From Adineta vaga (Eukaryota > Rotifera): a DNA stretch of 64,000 nt. The first letter of the stretch is position 1; each line of letters starts with the position of its first letter. This document shows positions 11,295-22,950 of the stretch, piece by piece. The position numbers and the translations under genes are program-made. Below the pieces are notes generated by a model, which ran no database searches, was not told where the DNA came from, and saw nothing but the letters and a program-made list of their open reading frames with translations. The stretch is from assembly GCA_021613535.1 (NCBI GenBank), contig CP075494.1, positions 186,001 to 250,000 of the forward strand, read 5' to 3'.

Positions 11295-14200
11295 CTAATT
11301 TAAGCAATTGATGTCGCAAAAGATGGTGATTCTATCATTGAAAGCAGCGAAGACATTTTCAACCATACCAAAACCTATGAGAATTTTCGCCACACCGTCA
11401 GGATAATTTACAGCGCCTACCAAACGGTTGCACGTGACATCGATTAATCTGCTTAGTGGTACGTTCAGTATTTTGCCCCTAGCCGCATCCTTAGGTATGC
11501 AAGCATTTTGTATATAATCGAAGTCTTGTACCCAATGACCTAAACTAAATAAGTAAAAAACACATTTTTTGAAAATACCGCATACGCAGATGATTAATAA
11601 ATTAACTTACGCCGCCTTGATACCTGCTGAGCATACTGTAATGTTTCCTTTGAAGTTGAGGACGGCGTCTTTGAGTTTATCTAGTCGGTCATGCCATTCG
11701 TCTCTTTTTATGTCGAGACACTTGCAAGTGGCATTATTTGTTCTGTCGAAAATCATTCTACAGTCACGTGTTACACTAAACACGCCAGGAATGAAAAACG
11801 TTTAGCAAAAGACACGTATAAAAATCAGCTATATTTATTTAGCTCAACAAAACCAGATTTGTATCGCAGAGATCATCAAGTGCGCCAAATATAGATCGCA
11901 TCTGGAGTCTGCGACGAGCGATTGGATTATACACGGTTAGAAATAATATTATTTCACGAGGGGGAGACGCCGATACATCCAGATAGCCGATACAATGAAT
12001 TTTATATCAAATGAAAACTCGTCAAAAATGGAATTTATTAGTACAAAATAGTGTGGGTTATGAAAATCTTTTTCTTGGATATCTTTACCCGGTTCGATAG
12101 AGTTTGTCGAGCTCTACAAAACTGTACATATTAAAAAAATTAAGTAATTTTTTGTGATAAAAAATTCAAAAAACTACTTGGAAAATGTTAAAATACCTCA
12201 TATTTTTCCTATGGAAGAAAAAAAATCTGATTATTCAATAAAAATAGCTTGTGTTAATTATTTTTACTTTTTCAGGCGTTTTGAAATGTACTCGTTTGAT
12301 GCAGCTTTTTACGCAGTAGCAAAAGAATATATTTTCAAACATCTTCAATAACAGTACTAATGGAAAACAGCTGAATTTATTGTAAAAAAAGACCACTTTT
12401 TTTGTCTATAAAAAAGTGTAAAAATGGTGGAATTTTCGCTATACTCTTTAGACAGTTTTTAGGAAATTTGAACCCAAGAACCTTATTTAAGAAATTTTTA
12501 ATATACACAGCTTTGCGAAGCTCGACAAGCTCTATAGAATCAGGTAGAAATCGCCAAGAACCAATATTTTACTTGATTTTTCAATATCTAGTATCTTAAT
12601 TTTCTATCCTCGAAAAAGTATAAAATTTCTGAAAGTCTTATAAGTTCAACATTAACAGATTTTCATAAAACAAACTATTTAGTACCAATAAACTCCAGTT
12701 TTGATCAGCTTTCATTTGATATAAAATTCATTATGTCTTCTATTTGAAATTGTAGCCGTGCCTCTCTAGTATAATATTATTTTCCACCGTGTTTTTAGCT
12801 ATAGAAAGTAAAGGTGTCGTATTCATGTTAGTTTCAGTTAAGTTAGCCAGCGAGTGCCACTGCTAATTTAGTAAGTTTGTCGTCAGTACGAACTTCCAAC
12901 TTAAGAAGAAGCGCCTTTAGAAATATTTTTTTTACTTTTTTCGTCAGATTTCAACCAAAATTTGAGAGAACATTAGTCTTGATTAGAATAGATTGTGGTT
13001 TACATATCTCACTAAATCTCCAAGATACACAACAGTTTAGTCAATTAATTGGTCAAAAACACTCGTTACGCTGGGAACGTTTTCAAAATGAGGATATGAG
13101 TTAAACATGCTGGTTTAGTTTTTAAGTTCCAGCGTACACTTACAATGGAGGTGTTTGCGTTGTCGGTTACAAATTCGAATAAAGCTCAGTGAAAATTATC
13201 ATAAAAGTGCCCAAACTCATAAACACAAAATATTATTGGCCATTGACAAGTCTGTACAGAGTTATGATTGTTTTACTGGATTTTCGATCTCTGACTAGGC
13301 ATACACGAATGAATCGAATTACGGAATTTCAACCCAAAAAGAGCATTTTCAAAATCTGATTTCTCAACAAGAAAACACTCTATTTTGGGTTGAAATTTTT
13401 AGACCATTCTAACGCCTATGAGACTTACCTGTGGGAAAAAATTCAGATTGAAATTCCGTAATTCGATTCATTCGTGTATATGTCTAGTCATATATCGAAA
13501 ATCCAGTAAAACAATCATAACTCTGTACAGACTTGTCAGTGGCCAATAATATTTTGTGTTTATGAGTTTGGGCCCTGTTGTGATAATTTGCACTGAGTTT
13601 TATTCGAATTTGTAACTGACAACATAAACATCTCCATTGTCCCATCAGTAGTTTTCGCTTTTTCTCTAGTTATTTTCGAATGCTACTATTTTCTCAAAGC
13701 TCCATTCACATTGGAAGGTCGAATTAGACAACTCATGTACATACATTCAAAGATTACACGGAGTCCATGTCGATCATGCGAATGAGCTAATAAAAGTAAT
13801 GTGAAACTTCCTCTGCAAGTTAGTACTTAGTGCCAAACTAACGTCAATGTGACACCCCTAGCAGAAACCAAAAGAGGCACTATATATTCGCTACATTTTT
13901 GTGAAATTTTGTGTCGTACGCATGGTCTGAGCGAGATCGTAGTTCAATAAAAATATTTTACCAGGTATGTGCTTTTCAGCTGAACTGTTTTACGTGACTA
14001 GGGTTGTTTTGGAAAGGGCGTCATCTCGCTTTGGAATTTTTTTCACCTCCTCCCCATGGTCACTTTTTAGCAACTTTTCTAATTATCGTGACATTTCTCT
14101 CATGCCACTGAACAATCTCGTTCATTTATACGTTCTTTAATCCTTAATTCACATTCATCGAAACAGTTCTATCCTCTACCGAAAAGTAGCGAAATTGGCA

Positions 14201-14697
14201 CCATTTCAAGACCACCCCGACACCCATCTAAGTCACCGTTAATGACTTTCCTCACCGTCCCCTCGTACCCTCTAATGCATGGCGTCCCTTCCAAACGACC
14301 CCCAGCGCATGCTCATTTTCAGTGAGCACAACAATAAACAGATTTGCATCCGTAAATTTCACAACCGTGGATCTTATCGCAATATTGCAACATTAAAAAA
14401 CGTTTAAAATTAGTCTAACGATTCGCACAAAAAGCAGTTGAAAATGTTCGAAAAAGATCCGTGCACGTACCTGCTCGCTGCGGCCTTTTCAGAAATATTG
14501 CAGTGTTTATGGAATAGGCCCTGATAATTGTCCATACACTTTTGACTGGCTTGCGCTCTCTGAAGAGACCTTGCTGCACATTCATCCAATCGTGAGTAGG
14601 CCATTACTCGATGGCTGATACCACTAACATTAACAAAGAAAATGAATAAATATACGACAAAAGGAAATAATGCAAGTAGCTTTATGGCTGCATCCAT
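11295..14697 (-). CDS. secreted cysteine-containing protein, three exons (foldbacks in intron)
   Basis: Proposed exons on the minus strand are 14697-14471, 11757-11611 and 11544-11295. All junctions are GT-AG and the phases agree (2, then 2), giving 624 nt and 207 aa. Exon 1 has a hydrophobic N-terminus that looks like a signal peptide, then DECAARSLQRAQASQKC. Exon 2 reads MIFDRTNNATCKCLDIKRDE and ends at VCSAGIKA. Exon 3 reads LGHWVQDFDYIQNACIPKD and ends at FCDINCLN, stop. I do not recognise the family. Base composition is more GC-balanced than in neighbouring genes. Intron 1 would be 2713 bp and hold two foldback elements; intron 2 is 66 bp. Phase agreement is the main support. The link across the long intron is inference, and exon 1 could belong to a separate gene. 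Confidence 0.5.
11931..12792. repeat. foldback (long inverted repeat) element
   Basis: The left end ACACGGTTAGAAATAATATTAT pairs with the right end ATAATATTATTTTCCACCGTGT, with mismatches. Further in, ATGAATTTTATATCAAATGAAA (about 11995) pairs with about 12710-12735, and GTTTGTCGAGCTC (about 12104) with about 12518. The arms are imperfect and the centre is AT-rich. Related sequence recurs near 18875-18935. No transposase is seen, so this is a non-autonomous element. Confidence 0.6.
13141..13640. repeat. foldback (long inverted repeat) element
   Basis: The arms from about 13141-13345 and about 13440-13640 are inverted copies, for example ACAATGGAGGTGTTT against its complement at the right edge, CATAAACACAAAATATTATT against about 13540-13565, and GAATGAATCGAATTACGGAA against about 13460. 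The central part of about 100 bp is unique. It lies in the proposed long intron of the minus-strand secreted-protein gene. Confidence 0.7.
13641..14470. other. no gene recognised
   Basis: The remainder of the proposed long intron. Composition is more balanced than average. I find no coding frame or repeat that I can support. Confidence 0.3.
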
Positions 14698-14711
14698 AAA
14701 GTATAGCCCGT

Positions 14712-15391
14712 CTTTTCGGCGCCCACGCCCAAACCCTTTGAAAGTTTCAGGATTTGTAGAGTTTCTTTCCGCTGACCATTATGGTAATCAAATTTTTACT
14801 AGTAGACCTTATTTTCGTTAACATACAGGCCAAACACTATAAGCACTTTTTCGAATTTTTACAAAAAAGAAATACACTATTTGATAGAAAAATCGATAAA
14901 ATTTCACTATTATTCATATAAATTTTGAGACCCATAAGATATTCAGATTCCTCTTGAAAAATCGCATAAGATTTTATGAGAATCCATAAAAGTTTCAAGG
15001 GCTTTTGTGCAGTTGTCTTGGTGAATTAGTGAAGAAGAGTGTGTGAGGGTGTGAGTTTAGAACATTAAACAATACGACCACCCTCACCCACAACTGCACA
15101 AAAGCCCTTGAAACTTTTATGGATTCTCATAAAATCTGATGCGATTTTTCAAGAGGAATCTGAATATCTTATGGGTCTCAAAATATATGTGAATAATAGT
15201 GGAATTTTATCGATTTTTCTGTCAAATAGTGTATTTCTTTTTTGTAAAAATTCGAAAAAGTGCTAATAGTGTTTGGCCTGTACGTTTACGAAAATAAGAT
15301 CTAATACTAAAAATTCGATTACCATAAGGGTCAACGGAAAGAAACTCTGCAAATCCTGAAAGTTTCAAAAGGTTTTGGCGTGGACGCCCGA
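14712..15391. repeat. 680-bp near-perfect palindrome with a TGTGGG-type loop
   Basis: The left arm 14712-15027 (starting CGGCGCCCACGCCCAAACCC) and the right arm about 15085-15391 (ending GGCGTGGACGCCCG) are near-identical inverted copies for about 300 bp. The inner edge is AAAGCCCTTGAAACTTTTATGG-like on both sides. The loop (about 15041-15092) is itself a telomere-like hairpin array. It starts 15 bp upstream of the first exon of the minus-strand secreted-protein gene, so that gene's promoter would lie in the palindrome. Confidence 0.8.
15041..15092. repeat. telomere-like hairpin array 4 (loop of palindrome)
   Basis: GTGTGAGGGTGTGAG, a loop, then CCACCCTCACCCACAAC. It sits at the exact centre of the 680-bp palindrome. 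Confidence 0.65.
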
Positions 15392-15771
15392 CTGACCTTT
15401 CAATTATCTTTATCGAACCTTCATATGACGGGCCTCCGTACCACAAATCCTAAAAATATAGGAAAATATAGAATATGGAATAAGAATTTATAAAGGACTT
15501 GTTTAATAATACAGTACATATCCCTAATTTTGTCGGAAAATGTTTACCTGTTTTTGTTTCAGTTAGTGCGAGAGTACTTTACATCTGCTCAGAAATACTT
15601 TTATATATCTGGAATCTCTAGATTCTGTTCTTCAAAACGATATGTTATTGACCTTTCATTTTTCAGATTTTGATAGTGAAATTAGCGGCCTACGAATAAT
15701 ACTTTCATCTGATATAACAAGGTAGTGGTTCCCCAATTATGACGACCAGCACAAAAATGTCCCTAATTATT

Positions 15772-16280
15772 CTCTTTCTCGTAGAGAAGAGTCCAGTAAA
15801 CATAAATTGTCTGATTGATTGCTTCTATGTCAACAGGGTCAAGAAAACATCGAAGACCGATTTTTTGGAAAAGACATCTCTAAAGGTATTTCGATGCGGG
15901 GACTTCAAATGTGCGTCTCATTTGCTCAGACTACTGAAGGGGAGGGGAGAGATGAATTGGCAGAAGTGACGTAGACTGATAGAAACCGAGTTTTTGGGTA
16001 ATGCATTTGTATGGGTATCCAAATGTTCCAATGTTTGTAGTGCAAGTGTGGCGATCATAAACTGTTGGCTTTTTTGCGTATAAGATTACTAACACCTCAC
16101 TTATTCATTAAAGGCTAGTTCGAGAAGCCACTGATGCCGCGCGCTCAAATATGTTTTGACCTGTATTTACCACTGAGTAAGATGCGAGTATGTGCTAAGA
16201 GTAGTGAACAACAGAGGAGAGCAAGATTTTCTATTGTTTCTCCAATAAATGTGAAGACGATGCATTTCTACGAGAAAGAG
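15772..16280. mobile_element. insertion in foldback arm, TIR CTCTTTCTCGTAGA
   Basis: CTCTTTCTCGTAGA at the left is matched by its complement TCTACGAGAAAGAG at 16267-16280. The segment is absent from the partner arm of the foldback. It includes a 76-codon frame with no domain. A target duplication is not clear. Probably a non-autonomous DNA transposon. Confidence 0.45.
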
Positions 16281-16315
16281 CTAAGCGAGTCCGCGGACGA
16301 GCGTTACTTGTGATG

Positions 16316-16538
16316 TAGGGGTGCAAGAAACCCAAAACTTTTGATTTGTTTTAACAGACTTGGATTTGGTTTCTCAGATTTGGATTTGGATTTGAGTTTT
16401 ATTTGGGTCTCATATGCCTGTAAATCATGTGACTTTGCTATTAGACAAGTTTAAGTTCAAAAACAAATCCTAACCCAAGTGCAAATTCTACCAACCAAAT
16501 CCAAATCCAAATCTTCACTAGGATTTGTTGCACCCCTA
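16316..16538. mobile_element. hAT-type MITE, 223 bp
   Basis: The terminal inverted repeats are TAGGGGTGCAA and TTGCACCCCTA. The flanking 8-mers TTGTGATG and TTATGATG match at 7 of 8 positions, as expected for an aged hAT target duplication. The inside is rich in TTTGGATTTGGATTTG and its complement. No coding capacity. Confidence 0.6.
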
Positions 16539-17244
16539 TTATGATGCTTCTAAAAAAATATATAGAAAAACTCGATTTAAGGAAAAAAAACTTTTTTTTA
16601 ATGTTTGTTGAGGGAGATGAAGTGAAGATGTCTGAGACATTTTTATAGAGCAGACCAAGCTCTATCATAATCCAAAGTTTCGAGATAGCAGTGTTTTCTT
16701 TTATTAAGATGCAGATCTTGGAATGAAGACATCTAAATGTAGTGGGGGAAAAGTTGCCCCTGATTCGGAGGATCCGGACAATTTTCGTTCGTAATTATGA
16801 TTTGTATACTAGTTTTGTAATGAAATATTCCTACAGAAATAGCTGACTGTTATACTTTAGGACAAAAACACAAATTATCTTCGTAGTTAGCGACCAAAAA
16901 TGACTGAAAGTTCATAATACTACCGTGGAAATTAGAGACAAAAATTGTCTGAACCCTCGGAATCAGGGGCAACTTTTCCCCCACTACATTTAGATGTCTT
17001 CATTCCAAGATCTGCATCTTAATAAAAGAAAACACTGCTATCTCGAAACTTTGGATTATGATAGAGCTTGATCTGCTCTATAAAAATGTCTCAGACATCT
17101 TCACTTCATCTCCCTAAAAAAACATTGAAAAAAGAAGTTTTTTTCCTTAAATCGAGTTTTTCTATATATTTTTTTTGAAGCATCATAATTAGGGACATTT
17201 TTTTACTGGTCGTCATAATTGAGGAACCACTACCTTATTATATC

Positions 17245-17299
17245 AGAGGGTGTGGGTGTGAAGGTTTACATCTCATTCTTACCCACACACGCCCACTAC
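17245..17299. repeat. telomere-like hairpin array 5
   Basis: GAGGGTGTGGGTGTG, a loop, then TTACCCACACACGCCCAC. It abuts the right end of the foldback element. Confidence 0.7.
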
Positions 17300-17471
17300 A
17301 GGTAGGACAAACGTATTTGTACTTGCATTTTTAGTACTTTTTAAGTATTAAGTATTTAATTTGTACTTTCAAAAAATGTACTTGGTACTCGCCTATCGTA
17401 GTACAAATATTTTTCATAAAGTACAAGTTAGATACTTTTACTTACTGTACTTGTACTCGTCCTAGCTCTGA

Positions 17472-17495
17472 TACCCACACTCACATCCTCAAGAT
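17472..17495. repeat. telomere-like C-arm only
   Basis: ACCCACACTCACATCCTCAAGAT, the right half of the hairpin consensus without a matching G-arm nearby. Confidence 0.5.
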
Positions 17496-17543
17496 ATGTC
17501 TAGGAGAGTGCCTTTTTTTTAACTTTTCTCGGTCAAATAGGAC

Positions 17544-18479
17544 TTACTTGATTAAACGCCTCACTTTTCGCTCACAAAATAGGATAATATCCGACCGCTT
17601 AAAACATAAAGGGAATATAGGATGATTACAAACCAAGATTGATATTGGAAGATTAAAGGTTTGATCGTTCAATGTAGATCTTATACACGGCTCCACGTCG
17701 TTGAGAACGGCCAATGCAAACTTATTGAAGAAACATTTTTTTGTGGCAGAATCAGCATCAACAATTCTGTTCCTAATATCAGTCGCCATTTCCACACACT
17801 TGTCACACCCATGAAGCGGACCGCCGTCGCCATAAAAATTAGCGTTTAGTTTATCATTCGACAAAACGCATTTCCTAAAAACAAAGTTAAAATTTATACT
17901 GAATGTGAGACAAACAACTTCGTGATTCCAAACTACGATGAATGTCAGGAAACTAGCTCGTAAAAAGCAAGCTTTACACATCGTCTCCGTAAACTAATTT
18001 CTATCGTGTATTTTGTAGAAATAAAATAATCCGACAAAGAAAACGGACCTCGCATCATGAGATGCACCCCCGACATTTAAAAAATCGGTATGTGATATGC
18101 GCGATAAACGTTCCTTGTCGAGACATACAGAAACGTTTACCCAGAAACATCGATAAATAACTTCATTTTTTTTTATCACCTGTTCCATACGTCATGCTAG
18201 CAAAAGATGCTCACTTGCTATCTGCAGTCTGATACGGATCAAAGCACTTAGCAACCTGTTTTACAAAATCAGTGTCAAATTCATCGTCAAGTTCACGACC
18301 ATATTCAGTAGCTTGCGTTGACAATGAGTTCAAGAATGCTGTAAAAGAACTGCTGCAACCAGAATCCTTCAACGCAACCTGTGAAAAAAATGAACGACCA
18401 AAAACTTGGTAACGCAAAGGTACAATTTTACAAAACTTACAATAGGAACAATAGCCAAAATTAGTAGTACAACCTTCAT
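17544..18479 (-). CDS. secreted cysteine-containing protein, at least three exons
   Basis: Exons on the minus strand: 18479-18441 (MKVVLLILAIVPI, signal-peptide-like), 18378-18215 (VALKDSGCSSSFTAFLNSLS to CFDPYQTADS) and 17874 onward (KCVLSNDKLNANFYGDGG, CDKCVEMATD, KKCFFNKFALAVLNDVEPC). The introns are 62 bp (phase 0) and 340 bp (phase 2), both GT-AG, and the joined frame stays open (ADS-K-KCVLSN). The last exon is open to a stop at 17544, but a donor after NLPISIL is also possible, so the 3' end is uncertain. It resembles the gene at 11295-14697 in strand, signal peptide, paired cysteines and less AT-rich codon use, but I cannot show homology by eye. No named family recognised. Confidence 0.5.
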
Positions 18480-19235
18480 ATTTATTTTAGCTCACCACCA
18501 ACGAACTCTCGAGTGCCAAATTTTTAAAACCAATAACTAAAATTTGCTGCGTAATTACCGTTGATATATTGACGTCAGGCTGAAAGTGGAGAAACAGACT
18601 GTCTAAAAACGATAGAAAGGAAGAAAACGAAATATAAATGAAAAATCATTTAAAATAAAGTATGGTGACTATTCATTCTGTAGAAACAAAATTTCCAAAC
18701 AAGAGAAAGGCAGCAATGTCTTGAAGAAAACGTTTCTCTGTTCTCAATGTATGCATTTATGACCTAGGATACGATAGGTCAGAATTCGAGATTTTCCCCA
18801 GAATGAACTCCCAGCGAGATCACCAGCTCTCCAAGTAAAGGGTGCGTAAAAAAATTATTCTGCGCAGTAACACTCTCATTTCATACCAAATGAAAGCTCG
18901 TCAAAAACGGGATATATTGGTACTAAATCGAAAACGTTATCACAAATTTTTAATCTCGAAACTATGGAATTTTCCGAAATTGTATACCCTTTGGTGTAGC
19001 AAATTAAGGCGACACTAATTTAACAAGTAGCGCGAATCAAACGGATTCGTTGACCCTTTTCTGAAATAAAGAAAAATCAGTCCGACTGGTACCCAGTTAT
19101 GAATGGTGCATCCCTAGTCGTACGTTTTTTTCGTAATCAATACAGTCAAACTGTTCACAACATTTTATCGAGAAGTTCGAAGCCTGTTATTAAACTAGAA
19201 GCGTAGATTTAAAGTAAGACAGAATACATTGTATC
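18480..19235. other. no gene; part-copy of a foldback arm
   Basis: At about 18875-18935, ACCAAATGAAAGCTCGTCAAAAACGGGATATATTGGTACTAAAT resembles the arm of the foldback at 11931-12792, so this is a dispersed family. Nothing else recognised. Confidence 0.4.
19228..19235. repeat. 8-bp target duplication, left (ATTGTATC)
   Basis: ATTGTATC before the MITE, repeated exactly at 19598-19605 after it. Confidence 0.75.
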
Positions 19236-19597
19236 TAGAGGTGGACAAGTCAGAGCTTAAATTAATTCTAGTGTAGTTTTCTCCTACTGTAAAACAGTCA
19301 AAATATAAACCGGTCATCCTTTTTCATGAGAGACGATCTTTCGACAAGATTTCATCAGAAATAAGAAAAAAATTAAGTAAAATAAAAAAAGAGGGATCAC
19401 AATTAATAAGTTTACGTTCACTCAAGAAACTAATATATCTTAGATAAACGGATTCTACTGCTCAAAAACATACAAATATACCACAATTAATCAATTTGAA
19501 TTCACATGAAACGCTAATATAATGTAAATAAACAGATTTAACTTCATAAGAATGAAAAATATACTATAAATTAACTGATTTGACTTGCCCACCTCTG
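19236..19597. mobile_element. hAT-type MITE, 362 bp
   Basis: The ends are TAGAGGTGGACAAGTC and, on the complement of the right end, CAGAGGTGGGCAAGTC. An exact 8-bp duplication (ATTGTATC) flanks it, as hAT elements produce. It is AT-rich inside with no coding frame. A related GACTTGCCCATCTCTG end occurs near 25457. Confidence 0.75.
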
Positions 19598-20144
19598 ATT
19601 GTATCGTACAACATTGGAATTAATGCTTAATGCATACCTTTCGAATAATAAAATAAATTTTTTTATGCTTTCGAATTTGCGCTACAACGTATCATAAACG
19701 TTTATTTCGAATTAGAAAATAAATACGTATGCCTGAAGGTCGCTTTACGTAGATAAATGGATATATGAATAATTAAGTACACTTACGATGGAAATTAATG
19801 TTGAAATGTATCGAAGTTGTCTTTTGGTATGTAAGAAGCAGGCTACTTCATATATTTATATTCAACAAAGTTACTTGGTTTTTTCCAAGTAATGTTTATC
19901 TAGGTGAATTAACGAAGCGTGCTATTTCATACACATGGTGATAACTTGGGTATGATTGTATACCTTTTACGCATGTCTTTTTTATTACACTCTACTACAC
20001 AGTTTTGTCTTTCCTTGGTATTCTTTGCTCGATATAAGAAAAAACAAACGTGTATATGCAACGTAGGTGTTCGTATAATACCTTCTTCGCTTGAACAAAT
20101 CGACAAATTTTAAGCAATTTGAAGCTCCATATAACCCTTTCTTT

Positions 20145-20197
20145 CTTGAGTGTGAGGGTGAGTAAGATCCCTAAACCTACGCCCATACCCTCAAGAT
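20145..20197. repeat. telomere-like hairpin array 6
   Basis: CTTGAGTGTGAGGGTG, a loop, then CCCATACCCTCAAGAT. Confidence 0.65.
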
Positions 20198-20458
20198 ATA
20201 GTTACGTGTTTCAATATTTTCAAATGATATTCGTCGTATATGTGGAATATAAGATAATATAAACTATCAAATTGATTTTTTGAAAATTTATTTTTAATAA
20301 TTAAATATTCAGTTGAACTAAATTGATATGTAGCAAGAGAAAAAATATTTAATGTTCGAAAAGTTTCTGTTGATATTTGAAAATATTAGGAAATATTAAT
20401 TCAAAGATTTTTATATAAATATCAATTGATTTTATTGTTAATGAATTTAAAATTATTT

Positions 20459-20494
20459 CTTGAGTGTGGAATAAATAGGGTACCCTCACCCTCT
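20459..20494. repeat. telomere-like hairpin array 7, short
   Basis: CTTGAGTGTGG, a loop, then TACCCTCACCCTC. Confidence 0.5.
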
Positions 20495-21567
20495 AGACGA
20501 ATATTCTTTTACATTTTGCTTCAACAACCTTCGTTCTGTAGTGTTATGCATAGTCTTTTAACAGTTATTTTTCATGATTAACTCAGTGCAAGGGCGTTAT
20601 TTTCTTCTACGTGATCTGCCCATTTGACTGATAATATAATTAGATTATTGTTCTAGAAAGTGCATTGGTGCACATTTCCCCAGTAGTAAAAAAATATACT
20701 GATGTATATGTTTCTTGTAATGCATACGTCTTCTTGAAAGAAACGCTAATTTCAAAGATTAAAGACATAATTATAACGTTGTGTCAAACAGAATATCAAT
20801 ATTACTTTATATTTCAAGTCATGGAAGGTCTCCAAGTGCGATTATTCGTTTTGAATTGCGTATAGAACAGCGAGGCTCAAATTTTCTGAACAACCAGTAT
20901 AAAATCATGTTATTCCTTAAAGTTCATCTTAGCAAGAAATTCTTTATACGTGGTTACCATACTCACTAATCTCTACAAAATGATAAGCATTCAATAAAAA
21001 ATGGACGATGGTACTTGGAGAATCCTTCTCTTGAGATGAGAGAATGTTTAAATGGTATCAAAGATTGATAAATAATAGAATATTATGAAAATAATTCCAC
21101 TATAGATAAACGATCCAACTATGTTGTATATTCGATAATGATAACGAAAATCGCTCTCTTGAAAATATCTGGCCGATGCAATACGATATTTCTTTGTGAA
21201 ATAAATTCGATGTATTTGTATTTTGCGCATTTACATAGTATTTGAAAAATGCAGGATGGTAATATTAAAAAATTGCGAGCTCTAAAGGTAATATTTATGA
21301 CCTATTTACGTTATACTAGGTGAGATGAGGGAAAGACAAATTATCATACGGATAATAGTGCCATTCGTAACTACAGGTATAGAGTGACACTTATGTCGGC
21401 GGCATGGGAGAAAAACCTGATTTAAATCACTTGAACTCATCATAAATATTTTTCAACATTCATTTTCTTCTATAGAGCCGAACAAGCAATTTTTTCAATT
21501 TGATTTGATGAGAAGCATGCAAGGGAGAAAAGTGCGAGCACCTGTGGACCAAAATTTATGGTAGGCG

Positions 21568-21613
21568 TTGAGGGTGTGGGTGTGGGAGTTAGAAGAGAAG
21601 ACCCACACCTATC
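21568..21613. repeat. telomere-like hairpin array 8
   Basis: TTGAGGGTGTGGGTGTGGG, the loop AGTTAGAAGAGAAG, then ACCCACACCTATC. Confidence 0.75.
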
Positions 21614-22401
21614 GAAAGCATTGCATCAATAGAGAATTGAAATAGTAATAAAAAACAAAGCTGAAATACTTATAGTTTTAGAAGGAAAAACGCTGTTGCT
21701 ATCCAAATAGCAGTGGGAAACAAAGTGTCTCTAGAATGAATGCCATCGGTTCATTTCAAGCATTAGACTAGGAACATCGTTTTCTTCTTCGCTGATTGGA
21801 CGAGATCATTTCTCAAAGGCACACAGAATGTCGCTCGTTAATGCAGACCATAGACCAAAGTGGACTCGACTCGTCAGACATTCCAACTAATATTTTCCTA
21901 AGATGGTACTTGCGACAGATATGTCATTTACTCTAGCGACTTTAACTACGGAGACACGTTACAAAACGCGCCTACTAAGTTTTGTAACTCCAAGCATGCT
22001 AGAAACCATTCTAGGATTCAATGCTAAGTTTAGTCTGATGAGAGCAATCAGAAAAACTGAATTACAGATATTTTCTTTCGCTTTCTCTTTCTCTATTCGT
22101 TCTTTTATACATTGAAATTTTTTTGAATTAATGAAAGAAGGAAGTAAGCTGATCCGATTTGAGTTAAGTCAGACCCTCGACTGATATGGATCGAGTCGAG
22201 CTGAGTTATGACTTTTATGACTCGTCTTGGTCTATGGTACGAACGATATCATAAAAATAAATATTGTAACAAATAATGAATCATTTTTGCATTATCGACT
22301 ACATGGGATAACAAGATTAATCCTCAAGTAGAATAAAATTATTCTTTTTGTGAGATATTTCTAATAAAATGCAAGCTAAAATTCCCATTTTCGTAACAAA
22401 A

Positions 22402-22443
22402 TGGGGTGGGTGTGGTTCTTTTCTTCTAACACTCACACCCATC
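22402..22443. repeat. telomere-like hairpin array 9
   Basis: GGGGTGGGTGTGG, the loop TTCTTTTCTTCTAA, then CACTCACACCCATC. The loop is the complement type of array 8. Confidence 0.65.
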
Positions 22444-22950
22444 GACATGATGTTCATTTTCAAGATACAGTTCTTTTAAAATGATATTATGGCGAGTAGA
22501 AGCGAGTCGAGGCGATGCGCATTACTTATTTCATATGTTACACTATAGGCCGGCATAAAGAAAAAAGGAAGCTCTTGAAAATAGTGGATGAGAATCGTAG
22601 TGAGGAAAAAATGATGTTTTTGCCTTCGGAACTAATTTGTTGATTCGATTCAGACACAACCTTTTTCTCTACGCAGCGTATGCATGCGTAGAAGAAAACA
22701 TGCATTATGAAACACATCAACATGTGCTTTATTCCTTTTTTGTCCGTTCGTTTGCAGCTAATAAATTTCTCCACTTTTTGCTCGTCGAAAGCGCATATGA
22801 AGGCAATAGAACGTCAACTAACGTCACAAACGAATCTAAAATAGGTGACACAGACTCCATAGCATCTCAGACCTTAACAACCACGACAAAGAATAATTAC
22901 CATTCCGCCTGTTGTTTTTTTTTCTGCAGCTTCTTTTAACCATAATCAGA

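Larger units (their letters stand above)
15710..17242. repeat. foldback element with nested insertions in its left arm
   Basis: The right arm (about 16945-17242) pairs with a left arm that is split in two: 15710-15770 (GGTAGTGGTTCCCCAATTATGACG) and 16539-16780 (ATGATGCTTC onward, including AGATGCAGATCTTGGAATGAAG). The right arm reads continuously through the sequence that the left arm lacks, so 15771-16538 was inserted later. The arms meet around a centre of about 160 bp (16781-16944). Confidence 0.75.
17243..17543. other. two hairpin arrays and AT-rich spacer
   Basis: Holds array 5 at 17245-17299 and a single C-rich arm at 17472-17495. Between them is a repetitive GTACTT/AAGTA-rich stretch (about 17330-17460) of unknown nature. 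Confidence 0.4.
19606..22950. other. gene-poor stretch with four hairpin arrays
   Basis: Several 60-100 codon frames exist on both strands, but none has a domain, a signal peptide or coding-like composition that I would defend. Hairpin arrays occur at 20145, 20459, 21568 and 22402. Confidence 0.35.
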
